NCBI GenBank assembly: GCA_040221475.1
Contig: JAVKEJ010000053.1
Location: 372,001 to 436,000 of the forward strand
Direction of reading: 5' to 3'
DNA: 64,000 bases
From: WLXB01 sp040221475
GTDB taxonomy: Bacteria > Pseudomonadota > Alphaproteobacteria > Rhodospirillales > Rhodospirillaceae
A model generated the notes under the pieces. That model was not told the DNA's origin and did not search any database. It saw nothing but the letters and a program-made list of their open reading frames with translations. The position numbers were made by a program, and so were the translations under genes. This document shows, in pieces, positions 60,097-64,000 of the stretch (positions are counted from its first letter, which is position 1; the number at the start of each line of letters is the position of its first letter).

Positions 60097-61304
60097 CGCT
60101 GCATCACGCTCACGCCGTCAACAATCGCATCGGACGGATGCAGGATGATCAGCTCATTCTCTGACAAACCCTCTGTCACTTCGGCTTCAAGGGTGTTGCG
60201 TTGTCCGAGGGAGATTTTGCGCAATCGGGCGGTGCTGTCCTCATTCACGAAGACGGCCCAGCTTTCTCCCGACCGGAACAGGGCGCTGATGGGAAGCTTG
60301 AGCACGTCCTTTCGATCTTGCACGACCACCCGGGTTTCAACCCGGTAGCCATGGCCCAAACTTTGCCACTCAAGCTGCGGGGAGACAAAATCAATCACCA
60401 CATTGACGCGCTGTTCTTCGATTCCCAGCGCTGAGATTTTCGTGAATCCAAAGGGCTCAACCAAACGCACGCGGCCTTCCAAGGGGGCTTCACCGCCCCA
60501 GTCGTCGATGACCACGCGGTCGCCCGGTTTGATTTTAACGGCGTCGGTAGACAGCAGGTCGACGACGATTTCGAGCTTTGCTGGATCACCGAGTTCCAGC
60601 AACGGTGTGCCCGCCGCTAGAACGCCTTCGCTTTCTTGCAGCACGCGCAGGACACGCCCGTTGATGGGGGCACGCACAGGGATGAGGTCTTTGTTGTCGG
60701 CGTCATCACCGCTGTCCACTTGCCGCGCTGTGATCAGGGTGGCACGGGCGGACTCCAGATCAGCGCGAGTTTTGCGCAAACTGGCTGTGGCCTGGGCCAA
60801 CTGAGCTTGGGCTGTGCGCCGCGACAGTTGGCGTTGATCAAGGGTGGCTTGCGAAATGGTGCCGCGCTCGGCCAGGGGAACGGCGCGCCTCAGTTCCGCG
60901 TCTGCGAAATCCAACTGGGCCTGGGCGCGGGTCTGCTCGGCCTCCGCCAGACCGACCGCGGCTTCAGCCGCTTTAACAAAGGCTTCCGCTTCGGTGCGGC
61001 TGCGCACATCCAGCATGGCGGGATCGGAGGGTTCAAACAGGGCCAGAACCGTGTCACCGGCAATGACCGTATCACCGGCTTCGATATCAATGCGGCGCAC
61101 GCGTCCTGCCACGGGAGCGGACACAACATAGACATCTTTCAAACGGGTTTGACCTTCGTCGTCGATGGTGACCAGCAAGTCTCCCCGCACGACAGCGGCA
61201 GCATCCACGCCAACCGGTTGCGGTTGCAGGGACAGGCCGATGAGGGCGGCAACCACAAGGACAATGGCTCCGATCACCAGCGTTCGGCGGGACAACTTAG
61301 GCAC
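60093..61304 (-). CDS. HlyD-type periplasmic adaptor of ABC exporter
   Basis: 403 residues. N-terminal anchor TLVIGAIVLVVAALIGLSL, lipoyl half DVYVVSAPVAGRVRRIDIEA, coiled coil about residues 90-190 (EAEQTRAQAQLDFADAELRR), second lipoyl half PVRAPINGRVLRVLQESEGV, barrel domain. It couples the permease upstream to an outer-membrane channel. Follows the permease by 18 bases on the minus strand. Related to the ABC-type adaptors (MacA/DevB-like). Confidence 0.88.
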   Translation of the reverse strand: MPKLSRRTLVIGAIVLVVAALIGLSLQPQPVGVDAAAVVRGDLLVTIDDEGQTRLKDVYVVSAPVAGRVRRIDIEAGDTVIAGDTVLALFEPSDPAMLDVRSRTEAEAFVKAAEAAVGLAEAEQTRAQAQLDFADAELRRAVPLAERGTISQATLDQRQLSRRTAQAQLAQATASLRKTRADLESARATLITARQVDSGDDADNKDLIPVRAPINGRVLRVLQESEGVLAAGTPLLELGDPAKLEIVVDLLSTDAVKIKPGDRVVIDDWGGEAPLEGRVRLVEPFGFTKISALGIEEQRVNVVIDFVSPQLEWQSLGHGYRVETRVVVQDRKDVLKLPISALFRSGESWAVFVNEDSTARLRKISLGQRNTLEAEVTEGLSENELIILHPSDAIVDGVSVMQR

Positions 61305-61322
61305 TCAACAACTCCTTTTACC

Positions 61323-63698
61323 TTACTCGCGTGTCTTTAAAGCTGACACCAGGTCCAGCCCAAAAATCCGATGACGGGTGATAACCCCACAGATGAGGGC
61401 AGACACGCACACAACGATGACCGCGTATCCATAGGTGGCATTTTCGATCACGAACGGGAAATTATACATATCGGTGGCCAGCATGGGCGACATGGCCAAG
61501 GCCATGAAATAGCCAAGAATGCAGCCGACCGGCAGAGACACTAGGGTCAAAATCCCCAACTCACCCAGCAGAATGTAAGTGACCTCCTCACGGGTAAATC
61601 CGAGCACGCGCAAACTCGCCAAGGCCCGCGACCGCTCCGAAAGGGCAATGCGTGCGGCGTTATAGGCAACACCGAAGGAAATCAGGCTGGCCAAAGCAAC
61701 ATAGAAGCCGATCATCACATTCATCGTACTGTCCATGGTTTCTCTAAAGCTGGTCAAGGTCGCGGTTTGTTGCGCAATGCCGGCAACTGCGGGGGTGTCT
61801 TTCAAGGTGGCGTACAAATCATCCGCATAGCGGCTGTCGACCAGCACATGCACGCTGGTGACCGTCGGGCCTTCTTTCATCAGGCGGTTGACGGCATCAA
61901 TGTGCATGTACGCCTGAAATCCCAAATATTCCTCCACCAATTGCACAATCGGAATTTGCACAATCGGGCGGCGTTCTTGCAGAACCTCAACCGTGACCAT
62001 ATCGCCGACCTTTAGGTTCAAGTCTTTCGCGATATGAGTTGAAAGCGCGAGACCACCGGGCGGCGGCTCGATCACCTTTTGATCACGATCAAGCAGCCGG
62101 GCGAGATCGGCATTGGAGACAATGCCTTGAATGGATTTTCGATCTGACAGATGGCCATTGCGCAGGCGCACGGCGACGCTGCGCACCGGTTGGGTTTTCA
62201 AAACCCCGGGAAGGTTTTGGATTTCGTGCTCGATGGTGGCGGGACGCGGTTCGACAAACGCGACGGTCAGCGTTTGGCGTTCCGCCTGGAAAAAATAAAC
62301 GGAGATGACGCGTTCAACAGAGTCGAGAAAGAACAACGACATAATCATCAAGGCCACCGAGAAGGCGACGCCAATAATGGTGAGTCCGGCACGCACCGGA
62401 AAGCGCGTGACGTGGCGAAAGATCATGCGCGTTGGCTGGCTGATCGTAAACTGCGCGAGGAAGCGCGTCAGGGCTCCCTCTTTGTAAGATGTGGGAACCG
62501 GCGGTGCCATAGCCACAGCCGGAGAAAGCTTGATGGCTTGTCGGACCGCGCCAAGGCCACCCGCTAATCCGGCGATCAGGCTTACCCCAGCGGCAGCCGT
62601 AAACACAGCAGGGTCGATGCCCAGGTCAAGTAAGGGGAACTTGTAGTAGGTGGTGTACATGGTGATCATGCCGCCGCCCATCCATAAGCCAAGGGCGACG
62701 CCCATGGCCAATCCCCCCAGTACCAGGACCATCACGAGCTTGAGATAAATCCAGCCGACTTCCAGATCGTTATAACCAAAGGCTTTGAGAAGCCCGATCT
62801 GTTCGCGCTCGGTTGCGACGATACGGGAGATAACGACGTTCAAGAGAAAAGCCGCAACCAACAGAAACACGGGCGGAAAGATCGCTCCGGTGGCGCGCAG
62901 TTGAACCAGCTCATTGGTCAGAAAAAAGTGCGAGAGCTGATCTTTGCGGGCATAGGAGCCGACCCCTCCATAGGGTTCCAATAGGGTATCCAGGCGGCGG
63001 ATGACTTCCTCTTCTGAGGCCCCCAACTGCAAGGCCAGGGTGACGTTGTTAAACGCGCCATCCAGATCAAAGGCGGCGGCGAGGGCTTTGCGGCCCATCC
63101 ACATCACGCCGAAGCGGCGGTCGTCTGGCATGAGGGAGCCAGGGCCGAGGGCATAAATGTATTCTGGTGTTAGGGCGAGACCGACCACCTCAAGGCTGCG
63201 TTTGTTGCCATTGATAATGGCTTTGAAGCTGTCGCCGATGTTTAAGCCGTGGGCCGTTGCAAAAGAGTCAGTGACGGCGACTTCATTCGGCCGCAGCGGT
63301 GAGGGATAACGGCCCGATAAAAGGATGACATCGTTGAGCAGTGGCGTGCCGCGCTCTGGCAAAGAGATCAGCTGACCGGTCGCCGGTTCGGCCATGTTCG
63401 GCAGGTCGAGATTAACGGCGGCGGTGATGCGGGTCTCTGCAATGGAAACGCCTGGGATGCGTTCAATGTCAGCTTTCAGACTGTCGGGTGCGCGCTTGAG
63501 CGAGGCAAACACATCGGCAAATCGTGTGCGGTCATAAAAAGCCTCCATGCTTTCTTCCAGCACGTTGACAGTGCCAAAAGAAGAGATCATCAGTGCGATC
63601 CCACAGGCAACAACCGCTGAGATTGCCACGGCCTGACCTTTGATCCGCCACAGATCTCGCATCAGTTTGCGATTCAGCGCGCTCACCTGGATCACCAC
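61323..63698 (-). CDS. ABC transporter permease with two FtsX domains
   Basis: 791 residues, GTG start overlapping the ATPase stop by 7 bases. N-terminal helix, large periplasmic domain, three helices about residues 275-400 (FtsX domain 1, LVAAFLLNVVISRIVATEREQIGLLKAFGYND), then a second periplasmic domain and FtsX domain 2 near the C terminus (FGVAYNAARIALSERSRALASLRVLGFTREEV). This double-FtsX layout is typical of permeases working with an adaptor. Substrate unknown; lipids or peptides are usual. Confidence 0.9.
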   Translation of the reverse strand: MVIQVSALNRKLMRDLWRIKGQAVAISAVVACGIALMISSFGTVNVLEESMEAFYDRTRFADVFASLKRAPDSLKADIERIPGVSIAETRITAAVNLDLPNMAEPATGQLISLPERGTPLLNDVILLSGRYPSPLRPNEVAVTDSFATAHGLNIGDSFKAIINGNKRSLEVVGLALTPEYIYALGPGSLMPDDRRFGVMWMGRKALAAAFDLDGAFNNVTLALQLGASEEEVIRRLDTLLEPYGGVGSYARKDQLSHFFLTNELVQLRATGAIFPPVFLLVAAFLLNVVISRIVATEREQIGLLKAFGYNDLEVGWIYLKLVMVLVLGGLAMGVALGLWMGGGMITMYTTYYKFPLLDLGIDPAVFTAAAGVSLIAGLAGGLGAVRQAIKLSPAVAMAPPVPTSYKEGALTRFLAQFTISQPTRMIFRHVTRFPVRAGLTIIGVAFSVALMIMSLFFLDSVERVISVYFFQAERQTLTVAFVEPRPATIEHEIQNLPGVLKTQPVRSVAVRLRNGHLSDRKSIQGIVSNADLARLLDRDQKVIEPPPGGLALSTHIAKDLNLKVGDMVTVEVLQERRPIVQIPIVQLVEEYLGFQAYMHIDAVNRLMKEGPTVTSVHVLVDSRYADDLYATLKDTPAVAGIAQQTATLTSFRETMDSTMNVMIGFYVALASLISFGVAYNAARIALSERSRALASLRVLGFTREEVTYILLGELGILTLVSLPVGCILGYFMALAMSPMLATDMYNFPFVIENATYGYAVIVVCVSALICGVITRHRIFGLDLVSALKTRE

Positions 63699-64000
63699 GA
63701 CAGCTCCTGGGGGGCTTTTTTTACGGGGTTCTCTTCAACGCTGATGATCTGACCGTCGGCAAACCGGACAACGCGGTCAGACATGTCTTTGATGCCGGCA
63801 TTGTGCGTAATGAGGGCCGTGGTTGTTCCCAATTCCCTGTTGGCGCGTTCCAGCGCTTCAAGCACAATCACACCGGTGTTGCTGTCCAGCGCGCCCGTGG
63901 GTTCGTCGCACAACAACACATCAGGACGTTTGGCAATGGCCCGGGCAATGGCTACACGCTGTTGTTCCCCGCCTGAAAGCTGAGAAGGAAAATGATCTAC
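63692..64000 (-). CDS. ABC transporter ATPase, 5'-truncated by window edge
   Basis: C-terminal 102 residues; the frame is open to the window end. Signature LSGGEQQRVAIARAIAKRP, Walker B VLLCDEPTGALD, D-loop, and ALITHNAGIKDMSDRVVRFADG with the switch His. LolD/MacB/DevA-type. It is upstream of its permease and adaptor, so the operon order is ATPase, permease, adaptor. Confidence 0.93.
   Translation of the reverse strand, partial: VDHFPSQLSGGEQQRVAIARAIAKRPDVLLCDEPTGALDSNTGVIVLEALERANRELGTTTALITHNAGIKDMSDRVVRFADGQIISVEENPVKKAPQELSW

Overview
The window is 64 kb of chromosome from an alphaproteobacterium, probably aquatic or marine; the species cannot be told from sequence alone. Lineage evidence is an NDUFS4-type accessory subunit of respiratory complex I at 17412-17711, a PAS_5-type protein at 50571-51101, and the overall gene style: many TonB receptors, Tat-exported enzymes and RND pumps. 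I see no insertion sequence, integrase, prophage, rRNA or CRISPR array. About 60 protein genes and two tRNA genes fill the window densely, with many ATGA or few-base overlaps that point to operons.

Layout. 1-4.9 kb: end of an Mrp/complex I-like cation/proton antiporter operon, then a DUF192 protein. 4.9-7.0 kb: small membrane protein, O-methyltransferase and a membrane-anchored LytTR regulator, all on the minus strand. 7.2-17.1 kb: TonB-dependent receptor, exported protein, three tandem DUF1838 Tat proteins, a PAP/fibrillin-like protein, a GPH-type MFS transporter and two unusual alpha/beta-hydrolase-fold proteins. 17.2-17.9 kb: tRNA-Pro, ndufs4-like gene, tRNA-Arg. 18.2-30.6 kb: a second TonB receptor with a fourth DUF1838 protein, a degenerate serine hydrolase, an alpha/beta hydrolase, Dabb and aldo/keto reductase proteins, a histidine-rich membrane protein, a nucleotide-transporter-like protein, two exported NAD(P)-binding proteins and an Mpo1-like protein. 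30.6-38.3 kb: RND adaptor plus two RND permeases. 38.7-42.5 kb: cytochrome c, then peroxiredoxin and a Tat-tagged catalase-peroxidase behind three phased Fur-family-like boxes. 42.5-43.9 kb: DmeF-type metal exporter and half-size GDT1 protein. 44-60 kb: four cupin proteins, two related NTF2-like proteins, amidase, two tandem amine oxidases, nitrilase-fold and FAD-linked oxidase genes, interrupted by queE-queC/queD, a PAS protein and two oxidoreductases. 60-64 kb: adaptor, permease and ATPase (cut by the window end) of an ABC exporter.

How the genes work together (inference). The two TonB-receptor modules look like uptake-and-degradation loci for an unknown hydrophobic or bulky substrate: outer-membrane receptor, several exported DUF1838 proteins of unknown function, inner-membrane transporter and hydrolase-fold proteins. 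The 44-60 kb region reads as catabolism of an amine, amide or nitrile compound. Peroxide defence is grouped in one operon. Ten proteins carry Tat-like signals, so much of this chemistry is probably periplasmic. Dedicated transcription regulators are nearly absent; only the LytTR protein is obvious.

The most promising undescribed material is the DUF1838 / TonB / GFHTG-hydrolase-fold system (7-24 kb), the 16-bp-phased regulatory array before the peroxiredoxin-katG pair, and the cupin/NTF2/amine oxidase cluster.
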